Part shown: positions 49,915 through 58,322 of the stretch, in pieces
Position numbering within the stretch: position 1 is the stretch's first letter
How the letters are laid out: every line of letters starts with the position of its first letter
NCBI GenBank assembly: GCA_947176535.1
Contig: CAMWQU010000009.1
Coordinates: forward strand, 1-64,000
From: an uncultured Prevotellaceae bacterium
Lineage (GTDB): Bacteria > Bacteroidota > Bacteroidia > Bacteroidales > Bacteroidaceae
DNA: 64,000 nt
Reading direction: 5' to 3'
The notes under the pieces: generated by a model
Database searches by the model: none
Told to the model about the DNA's origin: nothing
What the model saw: the letters and a program-made list of their open reading frames with translations, nothing else
Program-made: the position numbers and the translations under genes

Positions 49915-50490
49915 TTAAGCATTGAGAATCAGTATGCTTTCCGGCCCCATGTTGAACAGCAAATCGACGATGCTCAAGTCCGGCATGAAGCCGTGGCGGT
50001 CGCTGAAAATCTGATAATAGGGCGAGGGGTGAAAGTTGGATGAGGGAGCAGGGGCGTGACTGTCCGGACAAGCGTGCGAATCGCCGTCTGTCGCCTGTTC
50101 GTCCTCCCCGAACACCAGTCTGCACACCATCTCCTGCAAGGCTTGGTTGTAGTCGGCCAAAAATTCCCATTTCCGTTCGTAGAAAGGGGCGAAGTCATCG
50201 GCATAAAACTCAAAAAATGGGGTACGCCGGTAGCTGCTCGTGAGGGCCTGCCAGTGGAGGTGGCGCCAGTTGCCGTGGTCGCTGATGCGGATGTCGCGCG
50301 TCAGTGTGCGGTAGGGCACGAACTTCACCACGGGTATGGTGAGTGCCAGCGGGCCGTTGGGTGAGGCAATGTAACAGCGGTTGCGAAGCGTCTGCTTGCA
50401 ATAGATGTCGTCGGGGTCGATGGCCGCATCGCGGTATCGCGCCAACCGGGCGTAGTACGAGACGGGGGCCAGATAGTAACTCTTCATCAT
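49915..50490 (-). CDS. WbqC-like protein
   Basis: A 191-residue protein of the WbqC-like family, with the opening YLAPVSYYARLARYRDAAID, the strand NRCYIASPNGPLALTIPV and the block RDIRISDHGNWRHLHWQALT. The family is linked to polysaccharide gene clusters, but its reaction is not settled. In Bacteroidales this gene commonly sits next to signal peptidase I, as here (37 bp after lepB). The middle (GEDEQATDGDSHACPDSHA) is a low-complexity insert of unknown meaning. Confidence 0.82.
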   Translation of the reverse strand: MMKSYYLAPVSYYARLARYRDAAIDPDDIYCKQTLRNRCYIASPNGPLALTIPVVKFVPYRTLTRDIRISDHGNWRHLHWQALTSSYRRTPFFEFYADDFAPFYERKWEFLADYNQALQEMVCRLVFGEDEQATDGDSHACPDSHAPAPSSNFHPSPYYQIFSDRHGFMPDLSIVDLLFNMGPESILILNA

Positions 50491-50527
50491 GGCGAATCAC
50501 CTTGTCGGCTTGTCGCTTACGTGGGTT

Positions 50528-51979
50528 TTACTTAATGTCGTCCACCCAGCGGAAGAGACGCTCCCAGCGGATGCCGCCGTCAAACAAACCATAGTCCTTG
50601 TCCTTGGAGAACCATATTAGGATGGGTTTTCCCACGATGTGGTCTTCCGGCACGAAGCCCCAGAAGCGGGAGTCGGCCGAGTTGTGGCGGTTGTCGCCCT
50701 GCATCCAGTAGTAGTCCATCTTGAAAGTGTACGAAGTGGCTTTCTCCCCGTTGATGAGGATGTCGCCTCGGTCGTTCACCTCCAGCGTGTTGCCCTCATA
50801 GATCCGGATGCAACGTTCGTAGACGGGCAGATTGTCGAGATTGAGCGTAATGGAAGCTCCTTTTGCGGGAATCCAAAGGGGGCCGTAATTGTCTACCGTC
50901 CAGCCCTTGTGCCCGTTCAGCGGATAGAGTCTCTCGGTGTCCTCGTCGCTCACCACTTCCACCCGGCCCACCAGGTCGGGACGGTCTTTCAGAGCCTTTA
51001 CCATCTGCGCCGTCAGCGGACAGACGCCCGATGTGTACAGGTCGCGGTAGTCGTCGAACGAAAGTCCGATTTCGCGTATGAAATCGTCGGGCAGGCTGCC
51101 CTGCAGTAGTTCCACGTAATAATTGTACTGCACGTTGTCGGGCTCCTTGTTAGCCACTCCGTCGAGATAGACGATGCGGTCGCGGATTTGCAGAACCTGA
51201 CCGGGCAGACCCACACAACGCTTCACGTAATTCTCGCGACGGTCTACTGGCCGCCATATCACCTGTCCGAACTCCTGCGGATTCTGTTTGATGTAGAGGT
51301 TACCTAACGTGTAAATGGTCTTGAAGACGTTATAGCGTTGCAGCGCATCCAGTTGATTCCATTCGATGTCTCCGAAGTTCTGCTGGTAAATCTGCCGTCC
51401 GTACATATAGTCGAGCATATAAAAGTCCGCCGTCTGAAACATCGGAGCAAGGGCCACGCTGTCGCCTGCGGGATAGTTGAAGACTACGATGTCGTTCAAT
51501 TGCACGGGTTTAGGGTCGATGCGCTTGTACTCCCACTGCGGCCACGTGATGTAGCTCTGTCCGCCGAAAGGCAGCGTGTGCTGACACAAGGGCATCGAAA
51601 GCGGAGTCATCGGGGCGCGGGGGCCGTAACTGGTTTTTGATACGTAGAGGTAGTCGCCCACGAGTAGACTTTTCTCTAAAGAACTCGATGGAATGGTGTA
51701 ATTCTGGAAGAAATAGATGTTCACGAAGTAGACGGCCACTAAGGCAAATACGATGGCGTCCGCCCAGCTCATGATGGTGCGGGTGACGGGATTCTCCAGT
51801 TCCTTCCACCATCCCCACTTCACCTTGCGGGTGATGTAGGCGTCAAACACAAAAGGCACGGTCAGATAGCCCCACCACGAGGCACGAATCCAAACCAGAA
51901 AAACCACTAACAATGCGCTGTATCCTATTCCTTGTGCCCAGTCTTTCCATGTGAGCTTCTTCTCTTGTTTCTTTTTCAT
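50528..51979 (-). CDS. lepB: Signal peptidase I
   Basis: A 483-residue inner-membrane peptidase that removes signal peptides from exported proteins. It has hydrophobic segments near 18-45 and 72-92, then the catalytic serine in IPSSSLEKSLLVGDY (S100), in the SSSLEKS form known from Bacteroidetes instead of SGSMxPT. The general-base lysine is in ENYVKRCVGLPGQ. The C-terminal signature is GDNRHNSADSRFWGFV. The large insert between serine and lysine blocks (about 115-230) is normal for the phylum and explains the length. It follows dapB by 46 bp. Confidence 0.95.
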   Translation of the reverse strand: MKKKQEKKLTWKDWAQGIGYSALLVVFLVWIRASWWGYLTVPFVFDAYITRKVKWGWWKELENPVTRTIMSWADAIVFALVAVYFVNIYFFQNYTIPSSSLEKSLLVGDYLYVSKTSYGPRAPMTPLSMPLCQHTLPFGGQSYITWPQWEYKRIDPKPVQLNDIVVFNYPAGDSVALAPMFQTADFYMLDYMYGRQIYQQNFGDIEWNQLDALQRYNVFKTIYTLGNLYIKQNPQEFGQVIWRPVDRRENYVKRCVGLPGQVLQIRDRIVYLDGVANKEPDNVQYNYYVELLQGSLPDDFIREIGLSFDDYRDLYTSGVCPLTAQMVKALKDRPDLVGRVEVVSDEDTERLYPLNGHKGWTVDNYGPLWIPAKGASITLNLDNLPVYERCIRIYEGNTLEVNDRGDILINGEKATSYTFKMDYYWMQGDNRHNSADSRFWGFVPEDHIVGKPILIWFSKDKDYGLFDGGIRWERLFRWVDDIK

Positions 51980-52025
51980 CGGGTAACGATTCTTATGTGT
52001 TGTATCTTTCTTTCGGGAGTGTTTA

Positions 52026-52781
52026 TCAGAAGTCGAAGAGGTCGCTCATGGTCAGCAGACCGCTGTGCTGCGCCGTGTATTCGGCTGCCAGTACGGCCCC
52101 CAGTGCAAAACCGCGACGACTGTGGGCATCGTGTGTGATGGTAATCCGGTCAGCCTCCGAATCCCACGTGACGGAGTGAATGCCCGGCACCTCGCCTTGG
52201 CGGCGGCTGTCGATGCGCAACCGGTCTTGAGGTACATCTGTTGTCCCCTCAACGGCTCCGTCAGGCTGGGTCAGCTCGCCGAACTGCCATCCGTTGAGGC
52301 GGTCTACCTCGCCTACCAGTTCTTCCGCCAGTGTGATGGCCGTGCCGCTGGGGTGGTCGAGTTTGTGGATGTGGTGGACTTCCTCCATCTGCGGGGTGTA
52401 GGAGGGGAAACGGTTCATGATGCGGGCCAGATAGCGATTGACGGCACGGAAAACCGTGACGCCGAGGCTGAAGTTTGAGCTCCAGAAAAGCGTCTGTCCC
52501 TCCTCCGTACACATCCGTTTTACGTCTTCACCGTGTTCCTTGAGCCAACCTGTCGAGCCGCTGACTACCTTTACCCTCTGGCGGAAAGCCTTCAGGTAGT
52601 TGTCGTAGGCCACGTGCGGAGCCGTGAACTCAATGGCTACATCGGCACTCCGGAAAGCCTGACTTTCAAAGTCCTGCTGATTGTCAATATCAATGATGCT
52701 TACGATTTCGTGTCCGCGGCTGAGGGCGATTTCTTCTATCATACGCCCCATCTTGCCGTAACCTATCAATGCAATTTTCAT
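52026..52781 (-). CDS. dapB: 4-hydroxy-tetrahydrodipicolinate reductase
   Basis: A 251-residue DapB, the second dedicated step of lysine and meso-diaminopimelate synthesis, needed for peptidoglycan. The nucleotide-binding motif is GYGKMGRMI (residues 7-15). The catalytic histidine and lysine lie in EVHHIHKLDHPSGTA (about 132-146). Start at ATG 52781 (MKIALIGYGKMG); the longer ORF adds 15 residues upstream. First gene of the dapB-lepB-wbqC-M16 unit, behind a TATCTTTG box. Confidence 0.94.
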   Translation of the reverse strand: MKIALIGYGKMGRMIEEIALSRGHEIVSIIDIDNQQDFESQAFRSADVAIEFTAPHVAYDNYLKAFRQRVKVVSGSTGWLKEHGEDVKRMCTEEGQTLFWSSNFSLGVTVFRAVNRYLARIMNRFPSYTPQMEEVHHIHKLDHPSGTAITLAEELVGEVDRLNGWQFGELTQPDGAVEGTTDVPQDRLRIDSRRQGEVPGIHSVTWDSEADRITITHDAHSRRGFALGAVLAAEYTAQHSGLLTMSDLFDF

Positions 52782-52803
52782 AAGTTTAGCATATTTTCGA
52801 CTG

Positions 52804-52811
52804 CAAAGATA
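52804..52811 (-). promoter_or_regulatory. Probable -7 box for the dapB operon
   Basis: The minus strand reads TATCTTTG, exact TAnnTTTG, 23 bp before the dapB start. Confidence 0.5.
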
Positions 52812-52832
52812 GGTAATTCGGAGCAAAAACCG

Positions 52833-52840
52833 TACTTTTG
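52833..52840 (+). promoter_or_regulatory. Probable -7 box for the DUF2851-dprA operon
   Basis: TACTTTTG, exact TAnnTTTG, 36 bp before the DUF2851 start. It is back to back with the dapB promoter. Confidence 0.5.
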
Positions 52841-52875
52841 TTAGGCATTTTTAAGAATAATGCGCTTTTGACGGC

Positions 52876-54189
52876 ATGGAGAAATTATTACATTACGTAT
52901 GGAAGCATCGCTTGTTGCCTCTGCGCGCTCTTCAGACTACCGACGGACAGGACATTGAGATTCTTGATCCGGGACTGGCCAATCCGAATGCCGGGCCTGA
53001 CTTTTTCAATGCCAAGGTGCGCATCGGAGAAACTGTCTGGGCGGGTAATGTGGAGATTCATCTGCGTTCAAGCGACTGGTTCAGGCATGGGCATGAGAAT
53101 AATGAAAATTATGACAATGTGGTGCTGCATGTGGCCTCGGTCATCGACTGCGAGGTGACGACAAGCAGCGGAAAGCGGTTGCCGCAACTGCAACTCGATA
53201 TTCCCGCCGACCTCAGTCTGCGCTACGAAAACTTGCAACAGGCGGAGGATTATCCTCGTTGTTATCGCGTCATTCCGGGACTGGACAGCTTCCGGGTGCA
53301 TTCGTGGATGGACACACTGGCCGTGGAACGCATCGAGGAAAAAGCCCGCCGGGTGATGGAACGGCTGAAAAAGACCAATGGTAATTGGGAATGGGTGTTG
53401 TTCGTGACCTTGGCGCGCAACTTCGGGTTTGGCATCAATGGTGATGTGTTCGAGACATGGGCGGAGCGCATTCCCCTTGAGCGCATCGGCAAGCATCGTG
53501 ACGAGCTGTTTCAGATAGAAGCCATTTTTCTGGGCATGGCCGGTCTGCTGGAGGCCGACAGCCTGCCGCCAAATTCGGCGGAGCATGGGGCAGACGATGA
53601 GTATTTCCTCCGTCTGCAAAAGGAGTTTGCCTACCAGTGCCGCCTATTTGGACTGGGAGCTATCATGCCGTATCAGCAATGGAAGGACCTGTGTCTGCGG
53701 CCGCAGAACTTTCCCCACATCCGTCTGGCCGAATTGGCATGGATATACCACAAGGGCAATGTGGCACTGGCCAAGCTGAAAGATGCCGTGATGGAAGAAA
53801 AGGCTTTGGAAGCTCTGCGGCGCATACTCGTGGGCGAAACCTCGGAATATTGGCATACGCACATCATGTTCGGGCAGGCCGTGGAGAAGCGTCAGCTTCA
53901 TCTCAGTCCGGCTTCGCAGAATCTGCTTATCATCAATACCGTCGTGCCCGTTCTCTATGCTTATGCCATGAGCCACGACAATTATCTCCTGCGCGAGCGG
54001 GTGCTGGACTTGCTGCAACTGCTGCCGGCCGAAAACAACTACATCCTGCGCCAGTGGAAGGAATGCGGGCTGAAAGTGAATACGGCGGCCGACAGTCAGG
54101 CCCTTATCCAACTGAAACAACAATACTGCGACCGGCATGACTGCCTCAGATGCAGCTTCGGTTACGAATACTTAAAATCACAACTATGA
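52876..54189 (+). CDS. DUF2851 family protein
   Basis: A 437-residue cytoplasmic protein typical of Bacteroidetes: opening LLHYVWKHRLLPLRALQTTD, then NAGPDFFNAKVRIGETVWAG, GNVEIHLRSSDW and a C-terminal cysteine cluster CDRHDCLRCSFG that looks able to bind a metal. The family's role is not known; it often lies by dprA, as here, hinting at DNA metabolism, but that is only context. The stop overlaps the next start as ATGA, so the thioesterase is translationally coupled. Confidence 0.85.
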   Translation: MEKLLHYVWKHRLLPLRALQTTDGQDIEILDPGLANPNAGPDFFNAKVRIGETVWAGNVEIHLRSSDWFRHGHENNENYDNVVLHVASVIDCEVTTSSGKRLPQLQLDIPADLSLRYENLQQAEDYPRCYRVIPGLDSFRVHSWMDTLAVERIEEKARRVMERLKKTNGNWEWVLFVTLARNFGFGINGDVFETWAERIPLERIGKHRDELFQIEAIFLGMAGLLEADSLPPNSAEHGADDEYFLRLQKEFAYQCRLFGLGAIMPYQQWKDLCLRPQNFPHIRLAELAWIYHKGNVALAKLKDAVMEEKALEALRRILVGETSEYWHTHIMFGQAVEKRQLHLSPASQNLLIINTVVPVLYAYAMSHDNYLLRERVLDLLQLLPAENNYILRQWKECGLKVNTAADSQALIQLKQQYCDRHDCLRCSFGYEYLKSQL

Positions 54190-54575
54190 CACACGAAATC
54201 CGAATGAAGGTGCGCGACTACGAGTGCGACCTACAAGGCATCGTAAACAATGCCAATTATCAACATTATACCGAACATGCCCGTCACGAGATGCTACTCG
54301 ACATGGGAGTTTCGTTTGCCGACCTCCATCGACAGGGGATTGATGTCGTGGTGGCGCGCATAACACTCTCCTACAAGAAGCCCCTCCGCAGTGACGATGA
54401 ATTTATTGTCCGCACCCGTGGGAAGAAAGAGGGCATCCGGTATGTCTTCTATCAGGATATTCTCCGCCTGCCCGACGAACAGTTGGCGTGTCGTGCCAAA
54501 GTAGATATTGCGGCAGTGGTGAATGGCGTATTGGCTACACAATGCCCGATACTGGATAATCTTTTGGTGGATTGA
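54186..54575 (+). CDS. Hotdog-fold acyl-CoA thioesterase (YbgC/FadM-like)
   Basis: A 129-residue single-domain 4HBT thioesterase. The opening VRDYECDLQGIVNNANYQHY carries the catalytic Asp region of the YbgC group (D..G.VNN..Y). It hydrolyses an acyl-CoA or acyl-ACP of unknown chain. Start chosen at the ATGA overlap with DUF2851 (ATG 54186); the longer ORF adds 12 residues. The stop is next to the dprA start, so three genes are tightly packed. Confidence 0.85.
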   Translation: MTHEIRMKVRDYECDLQGIVNNANYQHYTEHARHEMLLDMGVSFADLHRQGIDVVVARITLSYKKPLRSDDEFIVRTRGKKEGIRYVFYQDILRLPDEQLACRAKVDIAAVVNGVLATQCPILDNLLVD

Positions 54576-54577
54576 GC

Positions 54578-55687
54578 GTGGATAAGGAACTGTTGTACAC
54601 CATCGCGCTGACGTGCATTCTGCCTTATCAGTCGCAGATACAGCAGGCTCTGCTGAATGCGGCGGGGTCGGCGACGGCTTTGTTTGAGGCTCGGAATCGG
54701 TTGAAAGAGTTGGTGCCCGATGCCGGCGACCGGCTTGTGAAAGCCGTGGCGCAGATGGAGGCCCATCTTCTCCGTGCTGAGCAGGAAATGGAGTTTGCAG
54801 AAAAGAATCGTATTCGCTTGCTCGGTCGGGATGATGTGCTCTATCCGACCCGATTGCGCGAATGCCCCGATGCCCCGGTTCTGCTTTATTATAAAGGGAC
54901 GGCCGACCTCAACACCCGTCATATCGTCAGTATGGTGGGTACACGCAAGAATACGGATTACGGACGGACGTTCTGTCAGCACTTTCTGAATGATTTGTCC
55001 CGGTTGTGCCCCGATACGATTGTCATCAGTGGTTTGGCCTACGGCATTGATGTCTGTGCCCACCGTCAGTCGTTGGCTCACGGCTTGCAGACCGTAGGTG
55101 TACTGGCTCACGGCTTGGATCAGATATATCCTCGTATGCACCGGCAGACGGCCGTCGATATGCTCGGACAGGGCGGACTTGTCACCGAGTTTATGAGTAA
55201 CCGTCCGGTCGAGAAAGTAAACTTTGTGAGCCGCAACCGTATCGTGGCCGGCATGGCTGACGCTACGATTGTGGTGGAAAGTGCCGAACGGGGCGGAAGT
55301 CTGATTACGGCGGGCATTGCCGGTGACTACGGTCGTGATGTCTTTGCCGTACCGGGCCGTGTCAGTGACGTCACGTCAGCCGGCTGCAACCGCCTCATAC
55401 GAGACAACCGCGCCGCATTACTCCAGAGTGCCGAAGATTTCGTGGAAATAATGGGATGGGCTACTGCACAGACCGGAGGAAAACCGATTCAGCGTGAACT
55501 GTTTCCCGAACTTTCTCCCGATGAAACGGTCGTTTTCGATGCCCTGAAACATTCTGACGGCAAACAGATAAACCAACTTACCGTGGAGACCAACCTCCCT
55601 GTCACCCACCTGTCGAGCCTGCTTTTCGAGATGGAAATGCGAGGTATCGTGCGCCGTCTGAGCGGAGGACTGTATAAACTCATTTAA
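54578..55687 (+). CDS. dprA: DNA-processing protein DprA
   Basis: A 369-residue DprA, which protects incoming single-stranded DNA and loads RecA during natural transformation. The Rossmann-like core has VSMVGTRKNTDYG, ISGLAYGIDVCAHR, NFVSRNRIVAGMADATIVVE and GGSLITA; the C-terminal winged helix follows (about 300-369). No ATG fits: GTG 54578 (VDKELLYT) is preferred, with TTG 54572 as the alternative. The TTG would overlap the thioesterase stop as TTGA. comM follows after 30 bp, so the cluster carries two genes tied to DNA uptake. Confidence 0.9.
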   Translation: MDKELLYTIALTCILPYQSQIQQALLNAAGSATALFEARNRLKELVPDAGDRLVKAVAQMEAHLLRAEQEMEFAEKNRIRLLGRDDVLYPTRLRECPDAPVLLYYKGTADLNTRHIVSMVGTRKNTDYGRTFCQHFLNDLSRLCPDTIVISGLAYGIDVCAHRQSLAHGLQTVGVLAHGLDQIYPRMHRQTAVDMLGQGGLVTEFMSNRPVEKVNFVSRNRIVAGMADATIVVESAERGGSLITAGIAGDYGRDVFAVPGRVSDVTSAGCNRLIRDNRAALLQSAEDFVEIMGWATAQTGGKPIQRELFPELSPDETVVFDALKHSDGKQINQLTVETNLPVTHLSSLLFEMEMRGIVRRLSGGLYKLI

Positions 55688-55717
55688 CTTATCTTTTTCC
55701 CAACATACTATTCACTC

Positions 55718-57268
55718 ATGCTCGTAAAAGTTTGCACTGCCGCCGTACAAGGTTTGGATGCCACAACGGTCATTACGGAAGTTAATTCCGGTCGGGGGCT
55801 TAGTTTCTCGCTTGTGGGCTTGCCCGATAATGCTGTAAAGGAAAGTCATGAGCGCATTGTGGCGGCCATACAGAACAGCGGTTACCGCTTCCCGTCAAAA
55901 GCTATTATCGTGAACCTCACTCCGGCCGATCTCAAGAAAGAAGGTTCGTCCTACGACCTCCCCATCGCCATTGGCATACTGGCCACGGAATCGGAAGTCA
56001 GTACCGAGCGGTTGAAGACTTATATGATGGTGGGAGAGTTGAGCCTCGATGGCTCACTTCTGCCCGTTCGCGGCGCGCTCTCCATTGCTATCATGGCCCG
56101 TGAGCAAGGTTTCGAGGGGCTCGTTGTTCCTCGGCAGAACGTCCGTGAGGCAGCCGTAGTCAATCGTTTGAAAGTGTACGGGGCCGAACACATGTCCGAA
56201 GTCATCGACCTGCTCAACGGAACCGAGAGGGCCATTTCCCCGACAGAAGTCGATACACGCGAGGAGTTTTATAGCCGACAAAAAGATTTTGAGTTGGACT
56301 TTGCCGATGTGCGGGGACAGGAGTCCGTGAAGCGTGCCATGGAAGTGGCGGCTGCGGGTGGTCACAATCTCATCATGATAGGCCCGCCGGGTTCGGGAAA
56401 GAGCATGATGGCTAAGCGGCTGCCTACGATTCTGCCTCCTCTTTCGCTGAGAGAGAGTCTGGAGACTACGCAGATACATAGTGTGGCCGGCAAACTGAGC
56501 CGCGACACGTCGCTGATAGCTCAGCGACCTTTCCGCTCCCCTCATCATACCATTTCGCAAGTCGCCCTTGTCGGAGGCGGTGCCAATCCGCAGCCGGGCG
56601 AAATCTCGTTGGCTCACAACGGTGTGCTTTTTCTCGATGAATTGCCGGAATTTAGCCGTGCCGTGCTCGAAGTGCTCCGTCAGCCGTTGGAAGACCGCGT
56701 CATAAACATCTCAAGGGCAAAGTATGCGGTTACTTATCCGGCCTCTTTCATGTTTGTGGCTTCCATGAATCCTTGTCCCTGCGGATATTACGGCGACCCT
56801 ACGCACCATTGTACCTGCACGCCGGGGCGCATACAGCAATACATGAGTAAAATCAGCGGCCCGCTGCTCGACCGCATCGACATTCAGTGCGAGATACAGC
56901 CTCTGCCTTTCAGCGACATATCGAAGGCGCAGCCCGGAGAACCGTCGGAGGCCATCCGCGAACGTGTCATCCGCGCCCGTCAGATGCAGGAGGAGCGTTT
57001 CCGCGAGTATCGTGGCATTTATTGTAACGCGCAGATGTCGGAGCGCATGATTCAGCAGTATGCCGTACCTTCCGAACGTGGTCTTGCCATGCTCCGTATG
57101 GCTATGGAGCGTCTCAGCCTGTCGGCTCGCGCCTACAACCGCATCCTCAAAGTCTCCCGTACCATCGCAGACTTGGACGCTTCGGAGAATGTGCAGTCCC
57201 ATCATATAGCGGAGGCTATCGGTTATAGAAACTTAGACCGCGGCGATTGGGCGGAACGTGGAATGTAA
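55718..57268 (+). CDS. comM: YifB/ComM-type Mg-chelatase-like AAA ATPase
   Basis: A 516-residue hexameric AAA+ protein. ComM is a helicase that promotes branch migration during transformation in Gram-negative bacteria. The N-terminal domain (about 1-170) is Lon-protease-like in fold, without a proven peptidase centre. Walker A is GPPGSGKS (222-229), Walker B VLFLDELPEFSR near 304-315. A cysteine set CPCGYYGDPTHHCTC (about 350-364) may bind zinc. The C-terminal Mg_chelatase_C helices follow. It lies next to dprA, which supports a role in natural transformation. Confidence 0.92.
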   Translation: MLVKVCTAAVQGLDATTVITEVNSGRGLSFSLVGLPDNAVKESHERIVAAIQNSGYRFPSKAIIVNLTPADLKKEGSSYDLPIAIGILATESEVSTERLKTYMMVGELSLDGSLLPVRGALSIAIMAREQGFEGLVVPRQNVREAAVVNRLKVYGAEHMSEVIDLLNGTERAISPTEVDTREEFYSRQKDFELDFADVRGQESVKRAMEVAAAGGHNLIMIGPPGSGKSMMAKRLPTILPPLSLRESLETTQIHSVAGKLSRDTSLIAQRPFRSPHHTISQVALVGGGANPQPGEISLAHNGVLFLDELPEFSRAVLEVLRQPLEDRVINISRAKYAVTYPASFMFVASMNPCPCGYYGDPTHHCTCTPGRIQQYMSKISGPLLDRIDIQCEIQPLPFSDISKAQPGEPSEAIRERVIRARQMQEERFREYRGIYCNAQMSERMIQQYAVPSERGLAMLRMAMERLSLSARAYNRILKVSRTIADLDASENVQSHHIAEAIGYRNLDRGDWAERGM

Positions 57269-57296
57269 ATAAATCTTAGCATAAAACAAAGAGTAT

Positions 57297-58316
57297 ATGG
57301 ACGAACAACAGAATATCATCATTTATCGCACCGCGGACGGTCGGGCGTCAGTCTCCCTTTTTGCCAAGGATGGCAAGATTTGGCTGAACCAGCAACAGAT
57401 GGCGGAACTTTTTGCCACCTCGAAGCAGCTTATTAGTTATCATATCATTAACATACTTAAAGAAAGGGAGTTAAATGAAGAATCAGTTGTCAAAGAATAC
57501 TTGACAACTGCCGCTGACGGCAAGAACTATAACGTAGTGTTCTACTCTTTAGAAATGATTATCGCTGTGGGTTATCGTGTCCGTGGATTGCGGGGCACAC
57601 AGTTCCGGCAGTGGGCAACCGAGCATCTAACCGAATATCTGGTAAAGGGGTTCACGATGGACGATGAACGGTTGAAGAATCCGGATGGTCGGCCGGACTA
57701 CTTCGATGAATTGTTGTTCCGCATTCGCGACATCCGCACTTCGGAGAAACGTTTCTATCAGAAAGTACGCGACTTGTTTGCGTTGAGTAGCGACTATGAC
57801 AAGACTGACAAAGCCACACAGATGTTCTTTGCCGAGACGCAAAACAAGTTGCTTTATGCGGTCACTCACCGGACGGCGGCGGAACTGATAGTGGCCCGTG
57901 CAGATGCCAATCTGCCCAACATGGGGCTGACCACATGGAAGGGCAGCATTGTCCGTAAGGGGGATGTCATTGTTGCCAAGAACTACCTGCAGAGCGATGA
58001 GATAGACTCTTTGAATCGTCTCGTGGATATCTTCTTAACCAGTGCGGAAGAGCGGGTGAAGGGGCGCAGAGACCTGACGCTTGATTACTGGCGCAAGAAT
58101 GTCGATAACCTGCTGATGTTTCAGGAAAAGGACATCCTGCAAGGACGCGGTTCCATATCTAACGAGAAAGCCGAAGAAATCGTTCGCAGCGTATATGACA
58201 CATTCAGTGCCAAGCGCAAGCACCTTGAGGCGCAAATGGCCGATGCCGAGGACATTCGGATACTGGAAGATTTGGAAAAGAGCCTCATAGATAGAAGTAG
58301 AAAAGGGAACACGTAG
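57297..58316 (+). CDS. rhuM: Virulence RhuM-family protein
   Basis: A 339-residue protein of the RhuM family, named from a Salmonella pathogenicity island gene. The N-terminal part is a DNA-binding-like module (IWLNQQQMAELFATSKQLIS, about 28-47), then YRVRGLRGTQFRQWATEHL and a Fic/Doc-unlike helical C-terminal half (LTTWKGSIVRKGDVIVAKN). The biochemical role is unknown; members are often in islands or near restriction-modification genes. Here it lies between comM and a GH20 gene with short gaps (28 and 6 bp), an unusual setting. A 10-bp inverted repeat is inside it at 57484-57510. Confidence 0.85.
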   Translation: MDEQQNIIIYRTADGRASVSLFAKDGKIWLNQQQMAELFATSKQLISYHIINILKERELNEESVVKEYLTTAADGKNYNVVFYSLEMIIAVGYRVRGLRGTQFRQWATEHLTEYLVKGFTMDDERLKNPDGRPDYFDELLFRIRDIRTSEKRFYQKVRDLFALSSDYDKTDKATQMFFAETQNKLLYAVTHRTAAELIVARADANLPNMGLTTWKGSIVRKGDVIVAKNYLQSDEIDSLNRLVDIFLTSAEERVKGRRDLTLDYWRKNVDNLLMFQEKDILQGRGSISNEKAEEIVRSVYDTFSAKRKHLEAQMADAEDIRILEDLEKSLIDRSRKGNT

Positions 58317-58322
58317 CAAAAA

